A stretch of 31,912 bases of DNA from Flavobacterium sp. UBA6195 (GTDB lineage: Bacteria > Bacteroidota > Bacteroidia > Flavobacteriales > Flavobacteriaceae). Positions 14,483 to 23,122 of the stretch are shown here, one piece after another; within the stretch, counting starts at the first letter, position 1, and each line of letters opens with the position of its first letter. The stretch covers positions 1 through 31,912 of the forward strand of contig NZ_DITB01000106.1 of the NCBI RefSeq assembly GCF_002422095.1. Reading direction: 5' to 3'. A program made the translations under genes and the position numbers. The notes beneath the pieces were generated by a model. It was not told where the DNA came from. It saw nothing but the letters and a program-made list of their open reading frames with translations, and searched no databases.

Positions 14483-16360
14483 TTATTTTTTTGGAAAGAT
14501 GTTATCTTCTTTATTAATATCCGCCATCATGTTTTCTGGGTCAATGGTGATCGATTTAATTTTATCTTTTGGTTTTGCAATTTCAAACGTGAATGTTGGG
14601 TAAGCCCAATCCCAACCTTTTAACACATTTCCTTTAATTCCGGCATAGGGATTTGGTTTTTCCCAACGCATTAAGGTATTTGGAATGTAGAAAAATTCTT
14701 TAGTTCCATCGGTATATTCTACCATAACATCTAAAGGCATTGGCATTCTTCCTTTTCTTTCAAAAACTACTTTTGTATTCGCAGCATTGGCTTCAGAAAC
14801 TTCTTTGATGCTGTAATCAATAGTATTTGTAGTTAGCGTCCAATCTAACAAATACCAATCTAAATTAGCACCTGAAACTTTTTCCGCCACACGTTTGATA
14901 TCGTTCGGTGTTGGATGCGTAAATTTATATTCGTTGTAGTAACGTTTGATGGTTTTGTTGAGGTTTTCTTGTCCAATTAAATATCCCAATTGTACTAAAA
15001 ACACTTCTCCTTTACTGTAAGCAGAAATACCATACGCCATATTGATATCGTAACGATCAGCGTGTGTAGAAAGCGGTTGTTCTTTACCTGATTTTGCTAA
15101 ATAAATGTAATTGTTATATGCATCTTCATAAGGAATTTCAGGTTTTTTTGGAGGCAATACCTTGTTCATCGCCAAGTTAGAAATGTATGAAGTAAATCCT
15201 TCATCCATCCATTCGTGTTTGGTTTCGTTGGTCGCTAATACAAATTGGAACCAAGAATGCGCCATTTCGTGAGCGGTTACACCAACTAAACTTCCAAAAG
15301 CCCTGTTTCCAGTGATTAACGTACACATACCATATTCCATTCCTCCATCGCCACCTTGAATAACTGAATATTGTTTGTATGGATAAGGTCCAACATTTTC
15401 ATTAAAAAACGCTAGTAATTCGGCTGTTTTAGGTTGCATTTTTTTCCAATTTTCTAAATTTTCTTTCTTGTTTTTGTACAAGAAATGCAATTCTACATTA
15501 TTTGGACCTAAAATCATGTCATGGATGAATTCGTTATCCGCACCCCAAGCAAAATCATGTACATTTGGCGCATAAAAATGCCAAGTTAAGGTTTTGGTTT
15601 TCTTTGGATGAACAACAGTTACGCCAGGGTCTTGGTAGCCATGACCGATTTCGTTTTTGTTTTGTAAATAACCTGTTCCACCAATAGTATAATTTTTGTC
15701 AATGGTAATTTTCACATCAAAATTACCCCAAACCCCATGAAATTCTCTTGCGATGTATGGATTAGCATGCCAACCTTCGAAATCATATTCGCATAATTTA
15801 GGATACCATTGTGTCATAGACAAAGCCACGCCTTCTTCTGACAATCTTCCAGAACGACGAATTTGCAACGGCACTTGTCCATCAAAATCTAATGAAAGAG
15901 TTGTTTTTTGTTTAGGTAAAATAGGTTTTACTAAAGTAACTTCTAAAATAGTTCCTACTACTTTTGTGGTTGCAGAAACTCCATCTTGTTTAAAATTAGC
16001 GATGTTTAAATATCCAATTTCATTTGGTTTTAAAGTACTAATTCTACTTTCTTTAAATTCTTTCCCTTCTTTTTTAAAGGTTTTAACCATTCGTTTATCA
16101 GGATCGGAAATCGATTGAAGTCGCGCATCCATTTCGCTTCCTGGTTGAAAAGCATTGTTATACAAATGATAGAAAACTTTGTGTAAGGTGTCAGGTGAAT
16201 TATTTGTGTACACAATTTCCTGTTTTCCTTTGTATTGGAATTTTTTCACATCCATGTTCACCTCCATTTTATAGTCAACATGTTGTTGCCAATACCCTGG
16301 ATTTGGATTGTTTTGTGCGAAACCAATACAAGAAGTAAGTAAAAAAAGTAATTTTTTCAT
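14483..16360 (-). CDS. M1 family zinc metallopeptidase, exported
   Basis: The 625-residue protein has a signal peptide (MKKLLFLLTSCIGFAQ). The gluzincin zinc site is complete: HEMAH at residues 364-368 and the third ligand E387 in WMDEGFTSY. The upstream exopeptidase motif reads GGMEY at 339-343 rather than the GAMEN of classical aminopeptidase N. It is probably a periplasmic or secreted aminopeptidase. The C10-type cysteine at residue 11 (TSCIG) could also be read as a poor lipobox, but FAQ nearby favours ordinary cleavage. I start at the ATG at 16360; the in-frame TTG at 16366 adds two residues. The S8 protease gene lies upstream, separated by a terminator. Confidence 0.93.
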   Translation of the reverse strand: MKKLLFLLTSCIGFAQNNPNPGYWQQHVDYKMEVNMDVKKFQYKGKQEIVYTNNSPDTLHKVFYHLYNNAFQPGSEMDARLQSISDPDKRMVKTFKKEGKEFKESRISTLKPNEIGYLNIANFKQDGVSATTKVVGTILEVTLVKPILPKQKTTLSLDFDGQVPLQIRRSGRLSEEGVALSMTQWYPKLCEYDFEGWHANPYIAREFHGVWGNFDVKITIDKNYTIGGTGYLQNKNEIGHGYQDPGVTVVHPKKTKTLTWHFYAPNVHDFAWGADNEFIHDMILGPNNVELHFLYKNKKENLENWKKMQPKTAELLAFFNENVGPYPYKQYSVIQGGDGGMEYGMCTLITGNRAFGSLVGVTAHEMAHSWFQFVLATNETKHEWMDEGFTSYISNLAMNKVLPPKKPEIPYEDAYNNYIYLAKSGKEQPLSTHADRYDINMAYGISAYSKGEVFLVQLGYLIGQENLNKTIKRYYNEYKFTHPTPNDIKRVAEKVSGANLDWYLLDWTLTTNTIDYSIKEVSEANAANTKVVFERKGRMPMPLDVMVEYTDGTKEFFYIPNTLMRWEKPNPYAGIKGNVLKGWDWAYPTFTFEIAKPKDKIKSITIDPENMMADINKEDNIFPKK

Positions 16361-16370
16361 AATCAATTTT

Positions 16371-16413
16371 TTAAAAGAAAAACCTACAAGAATTTAACAA
16401 CCTGTAGGTTTTT
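16371..16413 (-). terminator. Intrinsic terminator of the S8 peptidase gene
   Basis: TGTAGGTTTTT (16403-16413) pairs with AAAAACCTACA (16378-16388) around a 14-base loop. The minus transcript continues with a T-rich tract (plus-strand A-rich 16371-16382). It begins 25 bases after the S8 peptidase stop. Confidence 0.8.
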
Positions 16414-16437
16414 GGTTTTACTAAAGTAATGATACTT

Positions 16438-18033
16438 TTATTTTTTCGCCATTTTAGCTGCTAAAACTAAAGCGTTGTAGGCATTAACAATTCTTCCTGA
16501 TTTAGAAGCGTCTGCAAAGTTTGCTTTATGCTTGTCTTCACCAATTGTAACTGTGTTTTTTAATGGCGTTCCGCTTTCCATGATGATTTGCTTAACTTGA
16601 ACTGCAGTTAAACTTGGATAGTAAGAACGAATTAAGGTTGCCACACCAGCTACGTTAGGAGAAGCCATTGAAGTTCCTTGTAAATATTCATACGTATTTA
16701 ATGGAGTAGTAGCATAAATTTTATCTCCTGGAGCATAAATATCTACATTGTTTTTTCCGTAGTTAGAAAAACTTGCCACCATTTTAGTTCCGTAAGTTGG
16801 AGAAAGCGCTCCAATAATTAATACGTTTTTAGCGTATTCTGGACTTCCATCATAGGTATCGTTTGGATATTTGTTTTTTACATCTAAATCATAAGATTCG
16901 TTTCCAGCAGCGATAACTACTAAAACGTCTTTTGATTCAGCATATTTGATGGCATCCATAACCCATTCTTTGTGTTGTGAATAGTATTTTCCAAAAGAAC
17001 CATTGATTACTTTCGCACCATTATCTGCAGCATAGCGAATCGCTAAAGCGATATCTTTATCATATTCATCACCATTAGGAACTGCTCTTAAGGTCATAAT
17101 TTGAGCATTATTCGTAACGCCATCGCCACCTATTTTATTTCCTCTAACTTGCGCTACAATTCCTGCAACGTGTGTTCCGTGTTTTGCTTCTTTTGGTTCT
17201 GGACCTACTACGTTGTTGTTTCCGTATTTAGTATCTTGTAAATCATCTGGATTGTCACCCACAATTTTTCTTCCATCAAAATCAACGTTTAAGTTGTAGT
17301 TAACTTGTCCGTAGATATAATCTTTAAATTCTTCAATTTGTTTATCAAAATCCGCTTTTGTGCTATTACTTAAAACTTGTGTAAAAACGGCTTTAGCTTG
17401 AGATAATGAAGTTTCTGTTGCAGGAATTGATTTAACTTCTTCTAATGTAAAATCATTCTTTTTGAAATAGCCGACTAAAGCTTTTTCAGCATTTACAATA
17501 AAATCTAATTGTTGTTTTTGAGGTTGAATACCTTTTAATTCTTCTTCTAATTCTGCTTTTGCTTTGTCATATTCTGGAGTTCCAGGACCTTTTTTTACAA
17601 TACGCGTCATTTCTAATTGTTCATGAACCGCATCTCCTAAGAAATTCCATCCATGAATATCATCAATATAACCGTTTTTATCATCGTCAATTCCGTTTCC
17701 TGGGATTTCTTTTGGATTCGTCCAAATTACAGCTTTTAAATCTTCGTGATTGATATCAACGCCAGAATCTACGATTCCAACAATAACTTTTTTTCCTTTT
17801 TTCCCTTTTAATAATTCAGCGTAAGCCTTATCAACACTCATACCAGGAAGTGTATCTTTTACTAAATCTAAATGACTCCAACGTTGCAAATCTTTTTCTG
17901 CGACTGGAGTAGTTTTTAAGGGTAACTTATCAATATTTTCAACCGGAGTTGAAACCATTTGCTGAGTTCCGCAGCTTGCTAATACGAATGCAAAAGCTAA
18001 ACTTAAATACAGCGGTCTAAAAATTCTCTTCAT
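16438..18033 (-). CDS. S8 family subtilisin-like lipoprotein peptidase
   Basis: The 531-residue protein starts with a lipoprotein signal peptide (LASC, lipid cysteine C21). The subtilase triad is complete: D89 in VGIVDSGVD, H285 in KHGTHVAG and S455 in GTSMASP. Between D89 and H285 lies an insertion of roughly 145 residues (about 135-280), charged and probably helical. Most of the usual subtilisin distance between these residues is far shorter. It should be an envelope-anchored endopeptidase. After the lipid cysteine come GTQQMVSTP, without acidic residues, so a periplasm-facing anchor is more likely than surface display. The M1 peptidase gene follows behind a terminator and the MBL-fold gene precedes it by 72 bases. 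Confidence 0.94.
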   Translation of the reverse strand: MKRIFRPLYLSLAFAFVLASCGTQQMVSTPVENIDKLPLKTTPVAEKDLQRWSHLDLVKDTLPGMSVDKAYAELLKGKKGKKVIVGIVDSGVDINHEDLKAVIWTNPKEIPGNGIDDDKNGYIDDIHGWNFLGDAVHEQLEMTRIVKKGPGTPEYDKAKAELEEELKGIQPQKQQLDFIVNAEKALVGYFKKNDFTLEEVKSIPATETSLSQAKAVFTQVLSNSTKADFDKQIEEFKDYIYGQVNYNLNVDFDGRKIVGDNPDDLQDTKYGNNNVVGPEPKEAKHGTHVAGIVAQVRGNKIGGDGVTNNAQIMTLRAVPNGDEYDKDIALAIRYAADNGAKVINGSFGKYYSQHKEWVMDAIKYAESKDVLVVIAAGNESYDLDVKNKYPNDTYDGSPEYAKNVLIIGALSPTYGTKMVASFSNYGKNNVDIYAPGDKIYATTPLNTYEYLQGTSMASPNVAGVATLIRSYYPSLTAVQVKQIIMESGTPLKNTVTIGEDKHKANFADASKSGRIVNAYNALVLAAKMAKK

Positions 18034-18105
18034 TTTTCAATTAATTAATTTCAGTTATTGGACTGATGTGTTTTGTATTTGTTACAGTTGTGATTCTTTT
18101 TAACA

Positions 18106-18966
18106 TTATTTTAGAATGTCTTCGCATTTAAAAACTTCTTTTAAACGAACACCTTTTTCAGTTCGTTCAACCGTTATAATTTCATTGTGAGCATCGTGCT
18201 CTAAGAATAAATAATAATTATTATCAGCTGCAGCATTCATGAATTTTGCTTTTTCGTCTAATGTTAACAAAGGTCTTGTGTCGTAACCCATTACGTAAGG
18301 AATAGGAATATGACCAGCGGTTGCTAATAAATCCGCACAAAAAACGATGGTTTTTCCTTTGTAGTTAATATGTGGAATCATTTGCTTTTCCGTATGACCA
18401 TCAGCATAGAAAATATCGAAACCTAACTCGCTTGAAAAACCAAAATCACTATCTGGGCGATTAATAAAATGCAACTGACCGCTTTCTTGCATTGGAAATA
18501 AATTTTCATGTAAAAAAGAGGCTTTTTCTCGTGTGTTTGGTTCCGTTGCCCATTTCCAGTGATTTTCATTGGTCCAGAATTTAGCATTTTTAAACGCTAC
18601 TTCATAACCCGTTTTGTCTTTGTTCCAATTCACACTTCCGCCACAATGGTCGAAATGCAAGTGTGTCATAAAAACATCGGTAATGTCATCACGATGAAAA
18701 CCAGCATTTTTTAATGATTTATCTAACGAATGGTCGCCCCAAAGTGAATAATAACCAAAGAATTTATCTGATTGTTTGTTGCCCATTCCAGTGTCTATCA
18801 AAGTTAATTGGTTTCCATCTTCAATTAACAAACATCTTGCTGCAATGTCAATTAAGTTATTTTCGTCAGCAGGATTAGTTTTATTCCAAATGGTTTTGGG
18901 TACCACACCAAACATAGCACCGCCATCTAATTTAAAATTTCCTGCTTCAATTGGGTATAATTTCAT
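18106..18966 (-). CDS. MBL-fold metallo-hydrolase
   Basis: The 286-residue protein has no signal peptide and is probably cytosolic. The metallo-beta-lactamase metal-binding motif is THLHFDHCGG, giving H102, H104, D106 and H107. Further ligands are likely H191 (YADGHTEKQM), D212 (FCADLLAT) and H257 (LFLEHDAH). The IDTGMGN strand at about 57-63 precedes the motif as usual. The overall order resembles the lactonase-like branch of the fold, but substrate cannot be read from sequence. It diverges from the suf operon; the 143-base gap contains the suf promoter. The ATG at 18966 begins the conserved first strand. Confidence 0.9.
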   Translation of the reverse strand: MKLYPIEAGNFKLDGGAMFGVVPKTIWNKTNPADENNLIDIAARCLLIEDGNQLTLIDTGMGNKQSDKFFGYYSLWGDHSLDKSLKNAGFHRDDITDVFMTHLHFDHCGGSVNWNKDKTGYEVAFKNAKFWTNENHWKWATEPNTREKASFLHENLFPMQESGQLHFINRPDSDFGFSSELGFDIFYADGHTEKQMIPHINYKGKTIVFCADLLATAGHIPIPYVMGYDTRPLLTLDEKAKFMNAAADNNYYLFLEHDAHNEIITVERTEKGVRLKEVFKCEDILK

Positions 18967-19050
18967 ACTTCGAACATTTTTCTGCCAAATTACAAAAAAT
19001 ACTATAAACAGAAGCTATGAATCGATAAGTTATAAAAATGTTAGCAACTC

Positions 19051-19080
19051 TTGTAAAAAGCAATTTATGGCTTATCTTTG
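19051..19080 (+). promoter_or_regulatory. Promoter of the suf operon
   Basis: TTG at 19051-19053 and TATCTTTG at 19073-19080 are separated by exactly 19 bases. This is a full match to the Bacteroidetes housekeeping promoter (TTG, N17-21, TAnnTTTG). The sufA ATG follows 29 bases later. I saw no clear iron-regulator (IscR- or Fur-like) operator beside it. Confidence 0.8.
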
Positions 19081-19109
19081 CGGTTAATTTAGACAAAATC
19101 AAAATAGCT

Positions 19110-19439
19110 ATGATTAAAGTGTCAGATACGGCAAGTAAAAAAATCATCGAAATGATGCAAGATGATGGTTTTGATACCACTAAGGATTACGTTAGAGTGG
19201 GCGTAAAGAGTGGAGGTTGTTCAGGTTTGTCATATGAATTAAAATTTGACAAAGAAATAGGAGAAAACGATAAAATATTTGAAGATAATAATGTTAGAAT
19301 TGCAGTAGAGAAGAAGAGTTTTCTTTACTTGGCAGGAACTATATTAGAATTTTCAGGTGGTTTAAATGGAAAAGGATTTGTTTTTAACAATCCAAACGCC
19401 CAAAGAACCTGTGGATGTGGGGAGAGTTTCTCTCTATAA
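19110..19439 (+). CDS. sufA: A-type iron-sulfur carrier protein SufA
   Basis: The 109-residue cytosolic protein belongs to the HesB/IscA/ErpA family, which holds and passes on iron-sulfur clusters. The three cluster-binding cysteines are C37 in GGCSGLSY and C101 and C103 in the C-terminal RTCGCGESF. I take the ATG at 19110 because it begins the IKVSDTASKKI strand seen in the family; the in-frame ATG at 19038 lies upstream of the promoter. It is the first gene of the suf operon, ten bases ahead of sufB. ErpA or IscA are possible alternative names; the position favours SufA. Confidence 0.93.
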   Translation: MIKVSDTASKKIIEMMQDDGFDTTKDYVRVGVKSGGCSGLSYELKFDKEIGENDKIFEDNNVRIAVEKKSFLYLAGTILEFSGGLNGKGFVFNNPNAQRTCGCGESFSL

Positions 19440-19449
19440 ATCAAAAGAT

Positions 19450-20898
19450 ATGAGTAAGTATACAGAAGACGACTTAAAAGTCGAATTAGAAAATAAAGAA
19501 TACGAATATGGATTTTACACCGAACTAGACTCGGAAACGTTTCCTGTTGGGTTAAATGAAGATATCGTTCGTGCCATTTCCAAGAAAAAAGAAGAGCCAG
19601 AATGGATGACGGAATGGCGTTTGGAAGCTTTTCGTGCTTGGCAAGAAATGGAAGAACCAGAATGGGCCAACGTAAATTACGAAAAACCTGATTTTCAAGC
19701 GATTTCGTATTATTCAGCTCCTAAAAAAGCCGATCCGAATAAAAAACTGGAAGACGTTGACCCAGAACTTTTGGCGATGTACAAAAAGTTGGGTATTTCT
19801 ATCGACGAACAAAAGCGCATGAACAATGTAGCAATTGATATTGTGGTGGATTCGGTTTCTGTGGCAACGACATTCAAGAAAACATTGGCTGAAAAAGGAA
19901 TTATTTTCATGAGTATTTCCGAAGCGATTAAAGAACATCCAGAATTAGTTAGAAAATACATTGGTACAGTTGTGCCGATGAAAGATAATTTTTATGCGGC
20001 GTTAAATTCGGCGGTTTTTTCAGATGGAAGTTTCTGTTACATTCCAAAAGGCGTTCGTTGTCCAATGGAATTATCAACGTATTTCCGAATCAATCAAGGA
20101 GGAACAGGTCAGTTTGAAAGAACGTTATTGGTGGCTGATGAAGAAAGTTACGTTTCTTATTTGGAAGGATGTACCGCTCCAAGTCGTGATGAAAACCAAT
20201 TGCACGCAGCAGTTGTGGAATTAATTGCAATGGACGGAGCCGAAATCAAATATTCAACGGTTCAAAACTGGTATCCAGGAAACAAAGAAGGAAAAGGTGG
20301 CGTTTACAATTTCGTAACCAAAAGAGGTTTGTGCGAGAAAAACGCAAAAATTTCTTGGACGCAAGTAGAAACAGGTTCGGCGGTAACTTGGAAATATCCT
20401 TCATGTGTGTTGAAAGGCGATAATTCAATTGGTGAATTTTATTCGATTGCCGTTACTAATAATTTCCAACAAGCCGATACGGGAACGAAAATGATTCATT
20501 TGGGAAAAAACACCAAATCAACCATTATTTCAAAAGGTATTTCTGCTGGAAAATCACAAAACAGTTACAGAGGATTAGTACAAATCGGAGCAAGAGCTGA
20601 AAATGCACGTAACTTCTCACAATGTGATTCACTTTTAATGGGAAATAATTGTGGAGCTCACACGTTTCCTTACATCGAAAGTAAAAATGCTTCGGCAAAA
20701 ATTGAACACGAAGCTACGACTTCAAAAATTGGTGAAGATCAAGTATTCTATTGTAACCAACGCGGAATTCCAACCGAAAAAGCCATCGCTTTAATCGTAA
20801 ACGGTTTCAGTAGAGAAGTATTGAACAAATTACCAATGGAATTCGCAGTGGAAGCTCAGAAATTATTGGAAATTTCGTTAGAAGGTTCAGTAGGATAG
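19450..20898 (+). CDS. sufB: Fe-S cluster assembly protein SufB
   Basis: The 482-residue protein is the scaffold subunit of the SufBCD complex, where new iron-sulfur clusters are built. Diagnostic stretches are YIPKGVRCPMELSTYFRIN, LEGCTAPSRDENQLHAAVVELIA in the core, GKEGKGGVYNFVTKRG-like sequence, and CGAHTFPYIE near the C-terminus. Length is normal for the family. The frame stays open upstream to 19366 inside sufA, but the ATG at 19450 (SKYTEDDLK) matches the usual start and lies ten bases after the sufA stop. sufC follows after 36 bases. Confidence 0.97.
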   Translation: MSKYTEDDLKVELENKEYEYGFYTELDSETFPVGLNEDIVRAISKKKEEPEWMTEWRLEAFRAWQEMEEPEWANVNYEKPDFQAISYYSAPKKADPNKKLEDVDPELLAMYKKLGISIDEQKRMNNVAIDIVVDSVSVATTFKKTLAEKGIIFMSISEAIKEHPELVRKYIGTVVPMKDNFYAALNSAVFSDGSFCYIPKGVRCPMELSTYFRINQGGTGQFERTLLVADEESYVSYLEGCTAPSRDENQLHAAVVELIAMDGAEIKYSTVQNWYPGNKEGKGGVYNFVTKRGLCEKNAKISWTQVETGSAVTWKYPSCVLKGDNSIGEFYSIAVTNNFQQADTGTKMIHLGKNTKSTIISKGISAGKSQNSYRGLVQIGARAENARNFSQCDSLLMGNNCGAHTFPYIESKNASAKIEHEATTSKIGEDQVFYCNQRGIPTEKAIALIVNGFSREVLNKLPMEFAVEAQKLLEISLEGSVG

Positions 20899-20934
20899 TC
20901 AATCATAAATTAGAAAATATAACACATTTACAAA

Positions 20935-21684
20935 ATGTTACAGATAAAAAACTTACACGCTTCGGTAGAAGACAAAGACATATTAAAAGGAATTAATCTT
21001 GAAATTAAAGCAGGAGAAGTACATGCGATTATGGGACCAAATGGTGCCGGAAAATCAACTTTATCTTCTATCATTGCCGGAAATGAAAATTACGAAGTAA
21101 CGGAAGGCGAAATCTTTTTAGATGGTGAAGAAATTTCAGAATTAGCTCCAGAAGAAAGAGCACACAAAGGCGTGTTCTTGTCGTTCCAATATCCAGTGGA
21201 AATTCCAGGTGTTTCGGTAACGAATTTCATCAAAACCGCTATCAACGAAAAGCGCAAAGCGAATGGTGAAGAAGAAATGCCAGCGAATGAAATGTTAAAG
21301 AAAATCCGTGAGAAATCAGAATTGTTAGAAATGGATAGAAAATTCTTATCGCGTTCTCTAAACGAAGGTTTTTCGGGTGGTGAGAAGAAACGTAACGAGA
21401 TTTTCCAAATGGCGATGTTAGAACCAAAAATCGCAATTTTGGACGAAACCGATTCAGGTTTGGATATCGATGCGTTACGAATCGTAGCTAACGGTGTAAA
21501 CAAATTGAAAAACGAAAACAACGCGGTATTAGTGATTACGCACTACCAACGTTTGTTAGACTATATCGTTCCAGATTTCGTTCACGTTTTAATGGACGGA
21601 AAAATCGTAAAAACGGGTGGAGCAGATTTAGCTTTAGAGTTGGAAGAAAAAGGATACGATTGGATAAAGAATGAATTGAACTAG
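20935..21684 (+). CDS. sufC: Fe-S cluster assembly ATPase SufC
   Basis: The 249-residue ABC-type ATPase drives conformational change in SufBCD. Walker A is GPNGAGKST at residues 34-42. The signature motif is FSGGEKKR at 146-153. Walker B is IAILDE with D170 and E171, followed by the D-loop SGLDIDA, and the switch histidine is H203 in VITHYQ. Length and motifs are those of SufC rather than a transporter ATPase, and no permease is near. A 67-base gap with ACTG-type repeats separates it from sufD. Confidence 0.97.
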   Translation: MLQIKNLHASVEDKDILKGINLEIKAGEVHAIMGPNGAGKSTLSSIIAGNENYEVTEGEIFLDGEEISELAPEERAHKGVFLSFQYPVEIPGVSVTNFIKTAINEKRKANGEEEMPANEMLKKIREKSELLEMDRKFLSRSLNEGFSGGEKKRNEIFQMAMLEPKIAILDETDSGLDIDALRIVANGVNKLKNENNAVLVITHYQRLLDYIVPDFVHVLMDGKIVKTGGADLALELEEKGYDWIKNELN

Positions 21685-21689
21685 AGTTT

Positions 21690-21744
21690 ACAGTCTCAGT
21701 CACAGTTATCAGAACACTGCGACTGAACACTGCGACTGAACACT
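21690..21744. repeat. ACTG-type repeat in the sufC-sufD gap
   Basis: The right part (21716-21744) is a tandem of ACTGCG and ACTGAAC units with a 13-base period. The left part (21690-21706) holds ACAGTCTCAGTCACAGT, roughly its reverse complement, with a 9-base loop between. It fills most of the gap and ends seven bases before the sufD ATG. The units match those at 4522-4663, 25547-25573 and 25917-25980. Confidence 0.75.
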
Positions 21745-21751
21745 AAATACA

Positions 21752-23068
21752 ATGGAATTAAAAGATAAAATGATAGCTTCTTTCATGGCCTTTGAAGAGA
21801 AAATCAAAGACAATGAAGATTTGCACGAAGTTCGAAATCACGCCATAAAAAATTTCGAAAACAAAGGTTTCCCAACCAAAAAAGAGGAAGCTTGGAAATA
21901 CACGTCATTAAATGCGATTTTAAAAAATGACTTTTCGGTTTTCCCAAAAAAGGATAACGCCATCGAATTTAAAGACGTAAAAAAGTATTTCTTACACGAA
22001 ATTGACACCTACAAAGTAGTTTTCATCGACGGAATTTTCAGTTCGTTTTTGTCTTCTACTACACATGATGGTTTAGATGTTTGTTTGATGGCTTCGGCAT
22101 TGACCAAACCTAAATATAAAATGGTAATCGATACCTATTTTAATCAAATTGCGAGTAAAGAAGAGAGTTTGACTTCTCTAAATACGGCTTTTTCATTGGA
22201 AGGTGCTTATATCAACATTCCAAAAAGTAAAGTGGTTGAAAAACCAATCGAAATCATCTATTTCTCAACCGGAAATGAAGCGGCTTTGATGGTGCAACCT
22301 CGAAACTTAATCATCGTTGGAGAAAACGCTCACGTGCAAATCGTAGAACGTCATCAAAGTTTAAATTCTAATCCCGTTTTAACCAACTCGGTAACCGAAA
22401 TTTTTGCTCAAAAACGCGCGATTGTTGACTATTACAAAGTTCAAAACGATGTACAAACTGCGAATTTGATTGACAATACGTACATTGCGCAAAAGCAAGA
22501 GAGTAGAGTAGCAGTACATACGTTTTCGTTTGGTGGAAACATCACCAGAAACAACTTGAATTTCTATCATCAAGGAGAACGAATCGATTCAACGTTAAAA
22601 GGAATTACCATTATTGGCGATAAACAACACGTAGATCATTATACATTGGTACAACATGCAACTCCAAATTGCGAAAGTCACCAAAATTATAAAACGATTT
22701 TGCATGACAATTCAACTGGAGTTTTCAATGGAAAAATCTTCGTTGAAAAAGAAGCGCAAAAAACCGATGCATTCCAACAAAACAACAACATTTTAATTGG
22801 CGATAAAGCGACTATCAACGCAAAACCGCAATTGGAAATTTTTGCTGATGATGTAAAATGCTCGCACGGTTGTACGATTGGACAATTAGATGAAAGCGCG
22901 ATGTTCTACATGCAACAACGTGGAATTCCTAAAAAAGAAGCCAAAGCTTTGTTGATGTATGCCTTTACAAGCGAAGTAACAAATAGTATCAAAATACCAG
23001 AATTAAAAGCTAAAATCGGTAGAATTATTGCTGATAAATTAGGCGTAAATATGGGATTTGATTTGTAG
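21752..23068 (+). CDS. sufD: Fe-S cluster assembly protein SufD
   Basis: The 438-residue protein is the SufB paralogue of the SufBCD scaffold. The N-terminal helical part contains KKEEAWKYTSL, a SufD hallmark. The beta-helix core carries PRNLIIVGENAHVQIVERH, and the C-terminal part carries DDVKCSHGCTIGQLDE and YMQQRGI. The conserved His of CSHGC is present. It follows sufC after a repeat-filled gap. A terminator-like hairpin starts six bases after its stop. Confidence 0.97.
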   Translation: MELKDKMIASFMAFEEKIKDNEDLHEVRNHAIKNFENKGFPTKKEEAWKYTSLNAILKNDFSVFPKKDNAIEFKDVKKYFLHEIDTYKVVFIDGIFSSFLSSTTHDGLDVCLMASALTKPKYKMVIDTYFNQIASKEESLTSLNTAFSLEGAYINIPKSKVVEKPIEIIYFSTGNEAALMVQPRNLIIVGENAHVQIVERHQSLNSNPVLTNSVTEIFAQKRAIVDYYKVQNDVQTANLIDNTYIAQKQESRVAVHTFSFGGNITRNNLNFYHQGERIDSTLKGITIIGDKQHVDHYTLVQHATPNCESHQNYKTILHDNSTGVFNGKIFVEKEAQKTDAFQQNNNILIGDKATINAKPQLEIFADDVKCSHGCTIGQLDESAMFYMQQRGIPKKEAKALLMYAFTSEVTNSIKIPELKAKIGRIIADKLGVNMGFDL

Positions 23069-23073
23069 TATAT

Positions 23074-23100
23074 AAAGCCGCTTTATTGCGGTTTTGTTTT
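23074..23100 (+). terminator. Terminator-like hairpin between sufD and sufS
   Basis: AAGCCGC and GCGGTTT pair (one G-U) around TTTATT, and the 3' side continues as TTTTGTTTT. The structure meets the usual form of an intrinsic terminator. It sits inside what is otherwise one operon, with no good promoter between it and the sufS ATG at 23123, so partial termination is likely. Confidence 0.68.
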
Positions 23101-23122
23101 ATAAAAAATAAAAAATATCAAT

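Noticed and set aside
15753..16118. 121-residue reading frame on the plus strand
   Set aside because: It lies fully inside the M1 peptidase gene on the other strand and has no family features.
19366..19449. SufB start inside sufA
   Set aside because: The ATG at 19450 matches the family N-terminus and lies ten bases after the sufA stop.
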